Of a DNA stretch of 27,199 nt, positions 7,532-16,400 are shown piece by piece. The notes beneath the pieces were generated by a model. That model ran no database searches and was not told the DNA's origin. It saw only the letters and a program-made list of their open reading frames with translations. Position 1 is the stretch's first letter; every line of letters begins with the position of its first letter. Source of the stretch: JBDTRY01 sp039931435 (GTDB taxonomy: Bacteria > Acidobacteriota > Thermoanaerobaculia > Gp7-AA8); contig JBDTRY010000029.1 in NCBI GenBank assembly GCA_039931435.1, positions 1 through 27,199 of the forward strand, read 5' to 3'. The translations under genes and the position numbers were made by a program.

Positions 7532-7900
7532 ATGAGCACGGATAGGCGACGAGTTCAGCGTATCCGACTCGAACAGCCGCTGCGCGGCCACCTTTCGGGA
7601 ATGAGAGTATCGGTTCTGGACGTCAGCACCACCGGCGCCCGCATCGAGCACAGTTTCCCGCTTTCGACCGACCGCACGCTTCGCCTGCACTTCATCTGGC
7701 AGGATCAGGACGTCACTCTGGAATGCCACGTCACGCGGTGTACGACCGAGCAGGCCAGAGGGACACTTCGCGTCTACAACTCCGGGTTGGACTTTGTCGA
7801 GGGAGCGGGCGGATCGAAACGGATTCTCGTGGGAATGATTACCGATTTCGTGACGCGCGATCTCGACCGATTGAAGCATCCCTCGCCGTCTGCGAGCTGA
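7532..7900 (+). CDS. PilZ-domain protein, probable cyclic-di-GMP receptor
   Basis: The 122-residue product is a single PilZ domain. The first cyclic-di-GMP motif is RRVQR (R6 to R10), and the second is DVSTTG (D30, S32, G35), matching D/N-x-S-x-x-G at the usual spacing. Both ligand-binding motifs are intact, so it should bind cyclic-di-GMP and pass the signal to a partner, often motility or exopolysaccharide machinery. GGAG lies at 7525-7528, only three bases before ATG 7532. A TTGAAT at 7494 and a weak TACCCT at 7517 are 17 bases apart and could be its promoter. It ends six bases from the convergent Nudix gene and lies 650 bases from the GGDEF-EAL gene, a plausible source of its ligand. Confidence 0.9.
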   Translation: MSTDRRRVQRIRLEQPLRGHLSGMRVSVLDVSTTGARIEHSFPLSTDRTLRLHFIWQDQDVTLECHVTRCTTEQARGTLRVYNSGLDFVEGAGGSKRILVGMITDFVTRDLDRLKHPSPSAS

Positions 7901-7906
7901 ACGGGC

Positions 7907-8353
7907 TCAGACCGAACGCACTTGCTGCCGCGCAGCCGCCAGCATTTCCGCGTGATCAAAGGCCAGTTCGGGAGGATGGTCAGCCGGGAACCACGCCGCG
8001 TTTTCGGCGTCGTCGCCACTCATGACCATCTGCTCGCTGCCGGTCACGCCGAAATACGCCACGCTGATCGTTCGTCCGCGGGGATCGCGGCCGGGAGCGC
8101 CGAACGCTCCGAGCTGGCGCAGCCCCACTGCCTTCAGTCCCGTTTCCTCTTCCAGCTCCCTCACGGCGGCAAGCTCGAGCGGCTCGTCGATTTCAACGAA
8201 CCCACCAGGAAAGGCCCACGTTCCGCAAAACGGTTCATTCTTTCTCCGTATCAGAAGAATTTCCAGATCCCGGCCTTCGCCTCGGAAGACCACAATGTCC
8301 ACGGTCACCGCCGGCCGGGGGTATTCATAACAGAAGGCTCCTTCAGGGCTCAT
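7907..8353 (-). CDS. Nudix hydrolase
   Basis: The 148-residue protein has a perfect Nudix box (G-x5-E-x7-REUxEExGU) from G51 to L73, with E57, R65, E66 and E69-E70 in place to bind Mg2+. It is preceded by WAFPGGFVE. The N-terminal YPRPAVTVDIVVF strand and the overall length resemble ADP-ribose pyrophosphatase or NrtR-type Nudix domains rather than MutT. It hydrolyses a nucleoside diphosphate linked to another group; the substrate cannot be fixed from sequence. GGAGGT lies seven bases before ATG 8353. It stands alone, convergent with the PilZ gene and divergent from the GGDEF-EAL gene. Confidence 0.93.
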   Translation of the reverse strand: MSPEGAFCYEYPRPAVTVDIVVFRGEGRDLEILLIRRKNEPFCGTWAFPGGFVEIDEPLELAAVRELEEETGLKAVGLRQLGAFGAPGRDPRGRTISVAYFGVTGSEQMVMSGDDAENAAWFPADHPPELAFDHAEMLAAARQQVRSV

Positions 8354-8408
8354 CGGGAAAACCTCCGCAGGCCTGCTTTTCCGTAGCGTGGCCGGTAAGC
8401 AATGGCGT

Positions 8409-8425
8409 CGGCGCCCCTGGCGCCG
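8409..8425. other. GC-rich hairpin in the divergent intergenic region
   Basis: CGGCGCC and GGCGCCG form a 7-bp stem around CCT, in the space between the divergent Nudix and GGDEF-EAL genes. TAAGAT follows at 8429-8434 and might be a -10 box for the plus strand, but I see no matching -35. Confidence 0.35.
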
Positions 8426-8553
8426 CGCTAAGATGATCGTTTCCGGATGATACGACGGCGTAGCGGGCTCGTGCCCTTGTCGTTCGCCGGACGACGAGGA
8501 TCAAACTGACTTCCCTCTTTGACTCCAGCACCTACTCGGTAACGACCTACGCC

Positions 8554-10917
8554 GTGCTCGATCTGCTGGTCGGCTGCGGCTCGGCGGTAATCGGGCTGGG
8601 CGCGTACGCGCACGAGCGGCGGCCTGTGGCTCGAGCCTTTCTGATCTTCACCTCGAGCATCGCCGTATGGCTCCTTTCCTTCGGTCTGATGTTCGCCTCG
8701 ATCGATCAACAAGCGGCGCTGGTCTGGGCACATTGCGGCTATCTCGGCATTCCGCTCATTCCCGCGGCTGCCTTTCATTTTGTTGTTCAGCTCCTTCGCA
8801 AACGGGATCGGAAGCATCGCGCCATACCGGTCCTGTGGACAATCTCGACGCTACTTGCGGTGCTTGGTGCCGGCACCGAGCTGGTCGTTTCCGGTGTCAG
8901 GCAATACTGGTGGGGCTGGTATCCACAGCTCGGTTGGCTGGGAGCGGTGACCATTGTCTATATCGCTGCAGTCATCGGCTACGTCCTTTTCATGTTCTTC
9001 AACGCGCTACCGGACGAGCAGTCCAATACGCAACACCGTCGTATCGAGCTGTTCGCCGTGGCCCACGTCATCGGATCGTTCGCACTGCTCGATTCGATCG
9101 CCTCCTTCGGAGTTCCTCTGTACCCGTCCGGAGTGATCGGAGTCTTCGGATACATGTTCTTCGCTCTGGTGATCATCAGCCGGTATGGACTCGCTGACCG
9201 CCGCACCGACTTTTCGCCGAGCCAGATTCTGGACACGATGGTGGACAGCGTCATTGTGGTCGACCTGGATGGGTGCATCCGGGCCATCAATCAGGGGACC
9301 ACGAACCTGTTCGGGTTTCGGCCTGGTGAGTTGATCGGCAAAGGCATGGGAACGCTGATCGAGTCGCCGATGAACGTCGGCCGCGCTTCGGACACGCTCA
9401 TTCGAGGGGGCAAAATACGCAACCGGGCCATGATCTGGCGCGACAGCGAAGGGGCTCTGGTGGAAGTGGCTGTGTCAGGGGCCGCACTGCGGAACGACGA
9501 CGGCGCGCCCTCCGGCATCGTCTACACAGCCATCGACATCAGGGATCGGGAACAGGCCGATCAGATCCAGTACCAGGCCTATCACGATGCCTTGACCGGA
9601 CTGCCCAATCGCATGGAGCTGAAAAACCAGCTGGCTCTGGAGATCGAAAGTGCCACGCTGGACAGGTCGATGGTGGCCGTACTCCTTCTCGATCTGGACG
9701 GATTCAAACTGGTCAACGAGACGCTCGGGCACTCGGTCGGCGACGAGCTTCTGCAGTCCGTGGCCTTCCGCATCCGCGCTTCACTGCGGGAGAACGACCT
9801 GCTGGCCAGGCTGGGGGGTGATGAATTTGCGGTACTCATCCGTGCTCGCCGCCGGGAAGACGTCGAGGCCATCGCCGAAAAAATACGGGTGGGCGTGGCC
9901 CGTCCGTTCTCTCTTGCCCAGCAGTCCCTTTACCTGACGGTGAGCATCGGTGTCGCTCTCTATCCGGAGGATGGAATCGGCGCGGAGTCGCTGCTCAAGA
10001 ACGCCGACAACGCCATGTATCACGCCAAGGATCTGGGCCGGAACAACATTCAGTTCTGCGCACCGACGATCGCCGTCCGCTCGCGCGAACGGCTGGTGGT
10101 AGAGCACGGTCTTCGCAGGGCGATCGACCGGGGCGAGTTCGTTCTCCATTACCAGCCACTGATCTCGCTGTCGACGCGACAGGTGGCCGGCGTGGAAGCA
10201 CTCCTGCGCTGGCAGCACCCTGACCGCGGTCTTATTTCTCCCGGTGTGTTCATCGCCATTGCCGAAGAGACGGGACTGATCGTTCCCATCGGACAGTGGG
10301 TCGTCCGCCAGGCATGCCAGGACGCGCATCTGCTTCAGGAGTCGTTCGAGGGACTGCGTCTCGGGATCAACCTCTCAGCCCGGCAGTTCCGCGAACACGA
10401 CCTGATGGCCGCCGTCCGCGAGATTCTCGAGGAAACAGAAGTGTCTCCGCAGCACGTCCAGTTCGAGATCACGGAGAGTGTGGCCATGCGCCACGCGGAC
10501 ATCACCGTGGAGATTCTGCGTGAGATCAAGGACATGGGCATGAAGATCGCCATCGACGACTTTGGCACCGGTTATTCGTCGCTCAGCTACCTGAAGCGCT
10601 TTCCGATCGACACGCTCAAACTCGATCAATCCTTCGTGGCCGGCATCGGTTCGGATGAGGGAGACGAAGCGATCGTTTCCGCTGTTCTGGCCATGTCCCG
10701 AGCCCTGAATCTCAAGGTCGTGGCCGAGGGAGTGGAAACCGGGGAACAGCTGGCCTTCCTGGAGAAGCATCGCTGCGACGAGATTCAGGGATACCTCGTC
10801 AGCAGGCCATTGCCCATCGAAGCTGCCGCAGAGTTCCTGCGCACCTACAGCGCTTCGAAGCTGGACGAGGCCATCCCTGCCGGCGCGGCCACAAATCCTG
10901 CAGCGATCAAATCCTGA
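8554..10917 (+). CDS. 7TM-PAS-GGDEF-EAL cyclic-di-GMP turnover protein
   Basis: The 787-residue product has about seven membrane spans in residues 1-215, resembling the 7TM sensor domain of membrane histidine kinases. A PAS domain follows (about 222-335, DSVIVVDLDGCIRAIN), then GGDEF (about 338-500) and EAL (about 513-765). The active site GGDEF is intact at 421-425, and the product-inhibition site RxxD (R412-D415) sits exactly five residues before it. The EAL half keeps E548-A-L, N606, E638, the DDFGTG loop (668-673), K689 and E725, so both diguanylate cyclase and phosphodiesterase activity are plausible. GTG 8554 is the first standard start but has no ribosome site. The frame is open back to 8464, and CTG 8506 follows a GAGGA, giving 16 more residues; the true start is uncertain. 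The PilZ gene nearby could read its signal. Confidence 0.95.
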   Translation: MLDLLVGCGSAVIGLGAYAHERRPVARAFLIFTSSIAVWLLSFGLMFASIDQQAALVWAHCGYLGIPLIPAAAFHFVVQLLRKRDRKHRAIPVLWTISTLLAVLGAGTELVVSGVRQYWWGWYPQLGWLGAVTIVYIAAVIGYVLFMFFNALPDEQSNTQHRRIELFAVAHVIGSFALLDSIASFGVPLYPSGVIGVFGYMFFALVIISRYGLADRRTDFSPSQILDTMVDSVIVVDLDGCIRAINQGTTNLFGFRPGELIGKGMGTLIESPMNVGRASDTLIRGGKIRNRAMIWRDSEGALVEVAVSGAALRNDDGAPSGIVYTAIDIRDREQADQIQYQAYHDALTGLPNRMELKNQLALEIESATLDRSMVAVLLLDLDGFKLVNETLGHSVGDELLQSVAFRIRASLRENDLLARLGGDEFAVLIRARRREDVEAIAEKIRVGVARPFSLAQQSLYLTVSIGVALYPEDGIGAESLLKNADNAMYHAKDLGRNNIQFCAPTIAVRSRERLVVEHGLRRAIDRGEFVLHYQPLISLSTRQVAGVEALLRWQHPDRGLISPGVFIAIAEETGLIVPIGQWVVRQACQDAHLLQESFEGLRLGINLSARQFREHDLMAAVREILEETEVSPQHVQFEITESVAMRHADITVEILREIKDMGMKIAIDDFGTGYSSLSYLKRFPIDTLKLDQSFVAGIGSDEGDEAIVSAVLAMSRALNLKVVAEGVETGEQLAFLEKHRCDEIQGYLVSRPLPIEAAAEFLRTYSASKLDEAIPAGAATNPAAIKS

Positions 10918-10942
10918 GGCCAGAACAAACGCGGAGACCCTC

Positions 10943-11734
10943 TCAACGGCGCGCTTTTGTCAGGTCGATATCCCGCTTCGCATAGCCTCGCAACGCAAAA
11001 TCATAAACGCGGTTCGGAAAGTGCCTCAGCGCCACCATCAACATCGCCGTCGGTAGTGGGAAGTTGATTTCCGAGTCCCCTCGTTCCAGCCGGCTTGTGA
11101 TGATGCGCGCCGCTTTGTCCACGCTCATGAGGAAGAGCATCCTGAAACGATTCCTTGCCGTCATCGGAGTCTCGATGAAGCCGGGATTCACCACCACCAC
11201 CCGCACTCCGGTTGGCGAGAGCTCGACACGCGTTGCCTCGAGGAAGGCCTGCATGGCGGCCTTGCTCGCCGAATAGATCGAAGAACCGGGAAGGCCACGT
11301 TTCCCCGCCAGCGATGCCACGCCCACGAAGGTTCCCGAGCGGCGGGCGAGCATGTCCGGAATCACGGCGTCGAACAGGGTCAGGGTTCCGTAAAAATTGG
11401 TACGCATGATCCGATCGGCATCCTCGAGGACGAATCGCTTCGCCGGCGTTGGGAATCCCAGTCCGGCGTTGGCGATGACCAGATCGATCTGCCCCCACGC
11501 TGCCTTCGTTTTCTCGACAGCGGCATGTACCTGCTCGGACGAAGTGACATCACATGGCAAGCACAGCGCCTCCACGCCATCAGCCTGCAGTTCACGGACC
11601 CGGGACGCGAGCTCGTCCGCGCGACGGGCCAGCAAAGCCACCCGATAGCCACTTCTGCCCAGTTCCCGAGCGAGGGCCGGTCCGATTCCGCTCGATCCTC
11701 CGGTAATGATCGCCGCCCGCTTCGCGTCAGTCAT
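10943..11734 (-). CDS. Short-chain dehydrogenase/reductase (classical SDR)
   Basis: The 263-residue protein carries the classical SDR motifs: TGGSSGIG (11-18) for the cofactor, ANAG (88-91), N114, S141 and the catalytic pair Y154 and K158 in YSASK. The basic residues ARR at 36-38, after the second strand, suggest NADP(H). The C-terminal part (from about 200) is helical and hydrophobic with many basic residues, as in SDRs that act on lipid or sterol-like substrates and sit near membranes. The substrate is not predictable. The gene ends 25 bases from the converging GGDEF-EAL gene. A TATAAT lies only eight bases before the ATG with no ribosome binding site, so its mRNA is probably leaderless. 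Confidence 0.92.
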   Translation of the reverse strand: MTDAKRAAIITGGSSGIGPALARELGRSGYRVALLARRADELASRVRELQADGVEALCLPCDVTSSEQVHAAVEKTKAAWGQIDLVIANAGLGFPTPAKRFVLEDADRIMRTNFYGTLTLFDAVIPDMLARRSGTFVGVASLAGKRGLPGSSIYSASKAAMQAFLEATRVELSPTGVRVVVVNPGFIETPMTARNRFRMLFLMSVDKAARIITSRLERGDSEINFPLPTAMLMVALRHFPNRVYDFALRGYAKRDIDLTKARR

Positions 11735-11742
11735 AGCTGCGG

Positions 11743-11748
11743 ATTATA
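11743..11748 (-). promoter_or_regulatory. Perfect -10 box, probable leaderless promoter of the SDR gene
   Basis: TATAAT on the minus strand is followed by eight bases and then ATG 11734. Transcription starting the usual 7-8 bases after the -10 would begin at or next to the A of the ATG. No Shine-Dalgarno is present. A good -35 is not visible; GAAGTT is at the 17-base position. Confidence 0.6.
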
Positions 11749-11797
11749 GGGGACCGCTACCGATCAACTTCCAACGCCTGCGTTTTCGCTCCGAGCG

Positions 11798-11821
11798 GAT
11801 TCCAACGGAGATTCCAACGGA
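11798..11821. repeat. Perfect tandem 12-mer, two units
   Basis: GATTCCAACGGA occurs twice with no gap, and ACTTCCAACG at 11768-11777 is a partial third copy 20 bases earlier. The repeat sits in the 131-base space between the divergent SDR and small secreted-protein genes, so it could be an operator or a chance slippage product. Confidence 0.7.
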
Positions 11822-11865
11822 GCCGCATACGGCAACGACCTAACTTCACGGCGAAAGGAGAAGTC

Positions 11866-12303
11866 ATGACGAACACTCCCATTCCTACGGCGCGATTCCT
11901 TCTCATGGTTTCGATTGTTGCCTCCGTGGTGGGGCTCACATCCAACGCGGACCTCCGGGCGGCCTCAAGCGGGCCACTCGATGGGCGCACCTTCATCGGC
12001 GAGAGCGGACCGGCCGGCAAGCAGGGTGACACGAAGGAAACGATCGTTTTCCGGGATGGACGGTTCCGCTCACTGGCCTGCGACCCGTATGGCTTCGGCG
12101 ATGCCTTCTACACGGCCACCGCCGAAGCCGACGGTTCGATCCGCTTCGAAGCGGAGACAGCGAGCAAGCGTCAGGGAACCATGCACTGGGAGGGCGTCAT
12201 CCGAGGGGATCAACTCGACGGCACGCTCGTCTGGAAACCGCGGAACAACATTGCGAAGAATTACTGGGTGCGGGCCAGCCAAAAACAGCAACGTTCAAAT
12301 TGA
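11866..12303 (+). CDS. Small secreted protein of unknown function
   Basis: The 145-residue product begins with a signal peptide (hydrophobic residues 11-25, FLLMVSIVASVVGL; cleavage probably near ADLRAA, about residue 33). The mature part of about 110 residues alternates short strands and turns (ETIVFRDGRFRS, IRFEAETASKRQGTMHWEG, QLDGTLVWKP), suggesting a small beta-barrel or lipocalin-like fold. A single Cys (CDPYG) remains in the mature part. AAAGGAG lies just before ATG 11866. The methyltransferase gene begins 29 bases after its stop, so the two are likely co-transcribed. I cannot assign a function; fold type is inference. Confidence 0.75.
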   Translation: MTNTPIPTARFLLMVSIVASVVGLTSNADLRAASSGPLDGRTFIGESGPAGKQGDTKETIVFRDGRFRSLACDPYGFGDAFYTATAEADGSIRFEAETASKRQGTMHWEGVIRGDQLDGTLVWKPRNNIAKNYWVRASQKQQRSN

Positions 12304-12332
12304 CGTTTCGAAAAACAGAAACAGGAGGAATC

Positions 12333-13391
12333 ATGGCAATCGATCAGAAAAAACTCGATGATTTCATGGGCAGAGCGGTGATGGACATAGGCGCCACCCT
12401 CAACACGGGGCTGGTGGTGATGGGAGACAAACTCGGACTGTACAAGGCCATGGCCGGAGCGGGGCCGCTGAGCGCGGCGGAGCTGTCAGCGAAAAGCGGC
12501 GTTGCCGAGCGTTACCTCCGGGAATGGCTCGCGGCGCAGGCAGCGGGAGGATATGTCGAGTACGTCTCTGACACTGGACGATACGTCCTTCCCGAGGAGC
12601 AGGCATTCGCGCTGGCAGACGAAGACAGCCCCGCCTACCTTCCCGGTGGATTCGGATTGGCCACGGCCGTCTTGCGCGACGAACCGAAGGTGACCGAGGC
12701 TTTCCGCACGGGGAAGGGACTCGGTTGGCACGAGCACGACCCCGGCCTCTTCGTGGGGACGGAGAGATTTTTCCGCCCGAACTACATCGGCAATCTTGTC
12801 AGCTCCTGGATTCCGTCTCTGGAGGGTGTCGAGTCGAAACTGCGCAGCGGGGCATCGGTGGCTGATATCGGATGCGGCCATGGTGCCTCCACGATCATTC
12901 TCGCGCTGGCCTATCCGAACTCCCGATTCCACGGGTTCGACTATCACGACGCCTCCATCGCCGCGGCGCGCAAGGCGGCCGAGAAGGCCGGCGTCAGCGA
13001 TCGCGTGTCCTTCGACGTGGCAGCAGCGCAGAGCTACGGAGGCAGGAACTTCGACCTCGTCTGTTTTTTCGACTGCCTCCACGACATGGGGGATCCCGAG
13101 GGCGCTGCCCGTCATGTACTTCAGTCCCTAACGCCGGATGGAACCTGGATGATCGTCGAGCCGTTCGCTGCTGACCGGCTCGAAGACAACTTCAACCCCG
13201 TAGGGCGCGTCTACTACGCGGCCTCGACGATGATCTGCGTACCGGCTTCAATCGCTCAGGACGGTCAGGCAGCGCTCGGAGCGCAAGCCGGCGAAGCGAA
13301 AATACGAACCGTCGTTCAGAACGCGGGCTTCACCCGCTTTCGGCGAGCCACCGAAACGGCGCTCAACCTTGTTTTCGAGGCTCGGCCCTGA
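12333..13391 (+). CDS. SAM-dependent methyltransferase with N-terminal winged helix (Rv2258c-like)
   Basis: From ATG 12333, ten bases... preceded by a clear AGGAGGA (12323-12329), the product is 352 residues. Residues 20-95 form a winged-helix dimerisation region (LGLYKAMAGAGPLSAAELA-type pattern, SGVAERYLREWL), as in O-methyltransferases and M. tuberculosis Rv2258c. The Rossmann-like methyltransferase core begins with motif I DIGCGHGAS (178-186), followed by FHGFDYH (acidic residue for the ribose) and FDLVCFFDCLHDM. It should use SAM to methylate a small molecule, but the acceptor is unknown. An upstream in-frame TTG at 12300 would add 11 residues but overlaps the previous gene. It lies between a secreted protein and a large SARP-type regulator in the same direction. 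Confidence 0.88.
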   Translation: MAIDQKKLDDFMGRAVMDIGATLNTGLVVMGDKLGLYKAMAGAGPLSAAELSAKSGVAERYLREWLAAQAAGGYVEYVSDTGRYVLPEEQAFALADEDSPAYLPGGFGLATAVLRDEPKVTEAFRTGKGLGWHEHDPGLFVGTERFFRPNYIGNLVSSWIPSLEGVESKLRSGASVADIGCGHGASTIILALAYPNSRFHGFDYHDASIAAARKAAEKAGVSDRVSFDVAAAQSYGGRNFDLVCFFDCLHDMGDPEGAARHVLQSLTPDGTWMIVEPFAADRLEDNFNPVGRVYYAASTMICVPASIAQDGQAALGAQAGEAKIRTVVQNAGFTRFRRATETALNLVFEARP

Positions 13392-13482
13392 TGATCCTCT
13401 CCGCGGAGCAGGGTGGCAGGGGGTGCTCCACGCCACCTTCGCTCCGACGGGTCCACATCAAGGTAAACTCTGTTTCACACCC

Positions 13483-13488
13483 GGAAGG
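13483..13488 (+). promoter_or_regulatory. Shine-Dalgarno that sets the GTG start of the SARP-type regulator
   Basis: GGAAGG lies six bases before GTG 13495. The frame is open for 42 codons further upstream, into the methyltransferase gene's end, but only this GTG has a ribosome site and leads directly into the winged-helix domain. Confidence 0.75.
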
Positions 13489-13494
13489 TACGTT

Positions 13495-16400
13495 GTGAGT
13501 CAGCCCTCCATCGCAGTCCGTCTCGTCGGTGAAGTGCAGGTTTTTCATGATGAGAAACCGGTGACACTTCCTCGTTCGAAGAAGACCCGCGCGCTGCTGG
13601 GCTATCTGGTCGCTACGGCGCGGTCCCATACGCGTCAGCGCCTCTGCGAACTTCTCTGGGACGGTCCCAGTGACCCCCGCGCCGCCCTGCGCTGGAGCCT
13701 GACCAAGCTGCGCCCGATCCTCGGCGAGCGCGGGCTGGTCACCGACCGTGATCACGTCAGCTACGTATCCGGCGAAGCGAACGTCGATGTTCACAGCATC
13801 GGCATGAAAGAGGATCCGGCACACACTCCGACGGAAACACTGCAGGCATTGCACGAGAGCTTTCGTGGCGAATTCCTGGATGGACTGGATCTGCCGTCGT
13901 CATTCCGCTATCAGCAATGGCTGGTCGCTCAGCGCGAAGAGCTGCGTTCCATGCGCGTACACATCATTCAGGAGCTCATTTCGAGGTTCTCCGAGCATCC
14001 CGAAACCGCCCTTCGTTATGCCCGTGAGCTCGTTCTTCTCGACCCCATGGCAGAAGAAGCGCACGCCGTTGTCATGCGCGTCCTCGGATCGCTGGGAAGA
14101 ACTGAGGAAGCCCTGCAGCAGTACGAAAGCTGCAGGAACATTCTGAAAGCGGAACTTCAAAGAACTCCCGGCGAAGAAACGGAACGGATTCGCCGGAGCA
14201 TTTTTCCGACCCCCCTCAAGCCTGCCTCCTCCCGGGTCGCCGGTACGCTCCATGGGCCGGCTCCGCTCGTTGGACGGATTCCCGAAACGCTCGAGCTGGC
14301 TTCGTGGGTAGAGCCTGGCGCTGGCGGTCGTTCAGAGGAGCTTATCTTCATCACGGGGGAACCGGGAATCGGAAAGACCAGACTGCTTGCCGAATTAGCC
14401 TTGATGGTCCAGGCTCGCGGCGGCAGGATTCTCACCGGTCGCGCCTTCGAAGCGGAGATGATCCGACCCTATGGTCCCTGGATTGACGCCTTGCGATCCA
14501 TCGGAAGGGATGAAGTCCCCGCGGCAATCAGGCCCGATCTGCGAAGGCTCCTCCCCGAGCTCGACGGTCCGGCATCGGATCATCCGGATCGCAACCAGCT
14601 TTTCGATGCCGTCTCCGGCCTGCTCGGCAGCGCCGCGGAACGATCGCTGACGCTGCTCGTGCTCGACGATCTTCAGTGGTTCGATGAAGCATCGGCTGCC
14701 CTCCTGCATTTTGTGGCGCGGGATGCGAAACGAGGAAAGCTCCTCATCGCCTGTAGTGCCCGCTCCGCCGAGTTATCCGAAAACTCGATGGCTTCGACTG
14801 TCGTGCATGCACTCAACCGGGAAAATCGGGTTCTGTGGTTACGTCTCCTTCCTCTGACACTCGACGAAGTGCGGATGCTCGTGGCTGATCTCGGGAAAGC
14901 GATTCCTGCAGAACGTGTTTACGAAGACAGCCAGGGCAATCCTCTTTTCGCTTTGGAGGTCTCCGCGGCTCTGCTTCGAGGAAGTGATTCCCTCGATGGA
15001 TCACTGGAGAGTTTCCTTACCGAGCGTCTCCGCCGGCTGGGACCCCAGGCCAGGGAGGTCACACCGTGGGCCGCCGCTCTCGGCCGGAACTTCGATCCGG
15101 AGATTCTCAGCCTGGCTGCCGGCATTTCACCGGCGATTCTCATCAGCGGTCTCGAAGAGCTGGAGCGCCACGAAGTGATCCGAGCCGGATCCAGCGGGAG
15201 TGGAGGCTACGACTTCGTCCACGATGTCATGCGACAGGCCGCGTACCGGCAGATGACCGAACCTGTCCGCCGGTTACTTCACTTGAATATCGCCAGAGCG
15301 CTTGCCAGAGTTGACGATCCTGTCAGTGCCCTCGCCGGAGAAATTGCACATCACGCCGCGCTGGGAGGGGACAGCCTTCTGGCCGCGAATGCATACGTCG
15401 AGGCCGGTGAGCGATGCTTGCGCATCTTCGCGGGAGCTGAGGCTGCGGAACTGGTGCAACGAGGCCTGGAACATGCCCTGAGGCTCTCGTCCGCGAACAG
15501 AATCTCACTCGAATTGAAGCTTCATCACATCTACGTTCTCGCTGGCGTCGTCATCAGGGATTCCGAAAAGCTCAATCGGGATCTGATGCGGCTGACCCTG
15601 GAGGCCGAAAGCGAGGGGCTGGGTGCTGAGGTCGTCCGGGGCTATCACATTCTCGGCGTCTTCCATGAAAGAGAAGGGAACTTCGAGCAGGCAGCGCAGT
15701 TCATCATGAAGGCTGCCGACGCCAGCCGCGATGGGGATGCTGTCAGCGCGGTCCGTCAGCTCGCAAATGCCGGCCGCTGTCTGGCACTGCTGGGCCGCGA
15801 CATTCCACGCGCCTCGGCGCTTCTCACGGAAGCAAAACAGAAGGCGGAAGCGATCCGTTTCCAGGATCCGGAGATTCCCCTCGGTATCGGTCTCGTTCAG
15901 TTTCACTTCGGGCAGTACTCCGAGGCCACAGCATCTCTGGAAGAAGCCCTGCACCTCGCTCGCGAGCGCCAGGACACATGGAGAGGATGCATCTGCCTGA
16001 TCCGCCTGGTCATGATCGAACTCGAACAGGGGCGGCCCGAAGAAGCCCTTGACCGGTGTCGGGTCCTGCATCCGCTGGCCGCGAAAATGGGCGAAGGGAG
16101 TGAAGGGCCATTCGCCCAGGCTCTCGAAGCTGTATCCGAGCTGCTCTGTGGCATTGATGGCGCGGCGGGCAGAGTTGAATCCGCGCTCTCCACACTTCGC
16201 TCGATCGATACCAAGGGCGATCTTGCTTACGTTCTCATCCTCCTTGCCGAGGCGGATCTCGCCGGCGAAAGACCACAACAGGCACATGCCCGTGCAGAGG
16301 AAGCTGTGCGGCTGGCCACGGCAGTCGGACGTCGAAGCGACTTCGCCATCGCCGTGGCCACGGTCGCTCGCGCTTCAGCAGCATGCGGCGATTCAGAAGG

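Noticed and set aside
13369..13494. Upstream 42-codon extension of the SARP-type regulator
   Set aside because: It overlaps the end of the methyltransferase gene and lacks a ribosome site, while GTG 13495 has GGAAGG six bases upstream.
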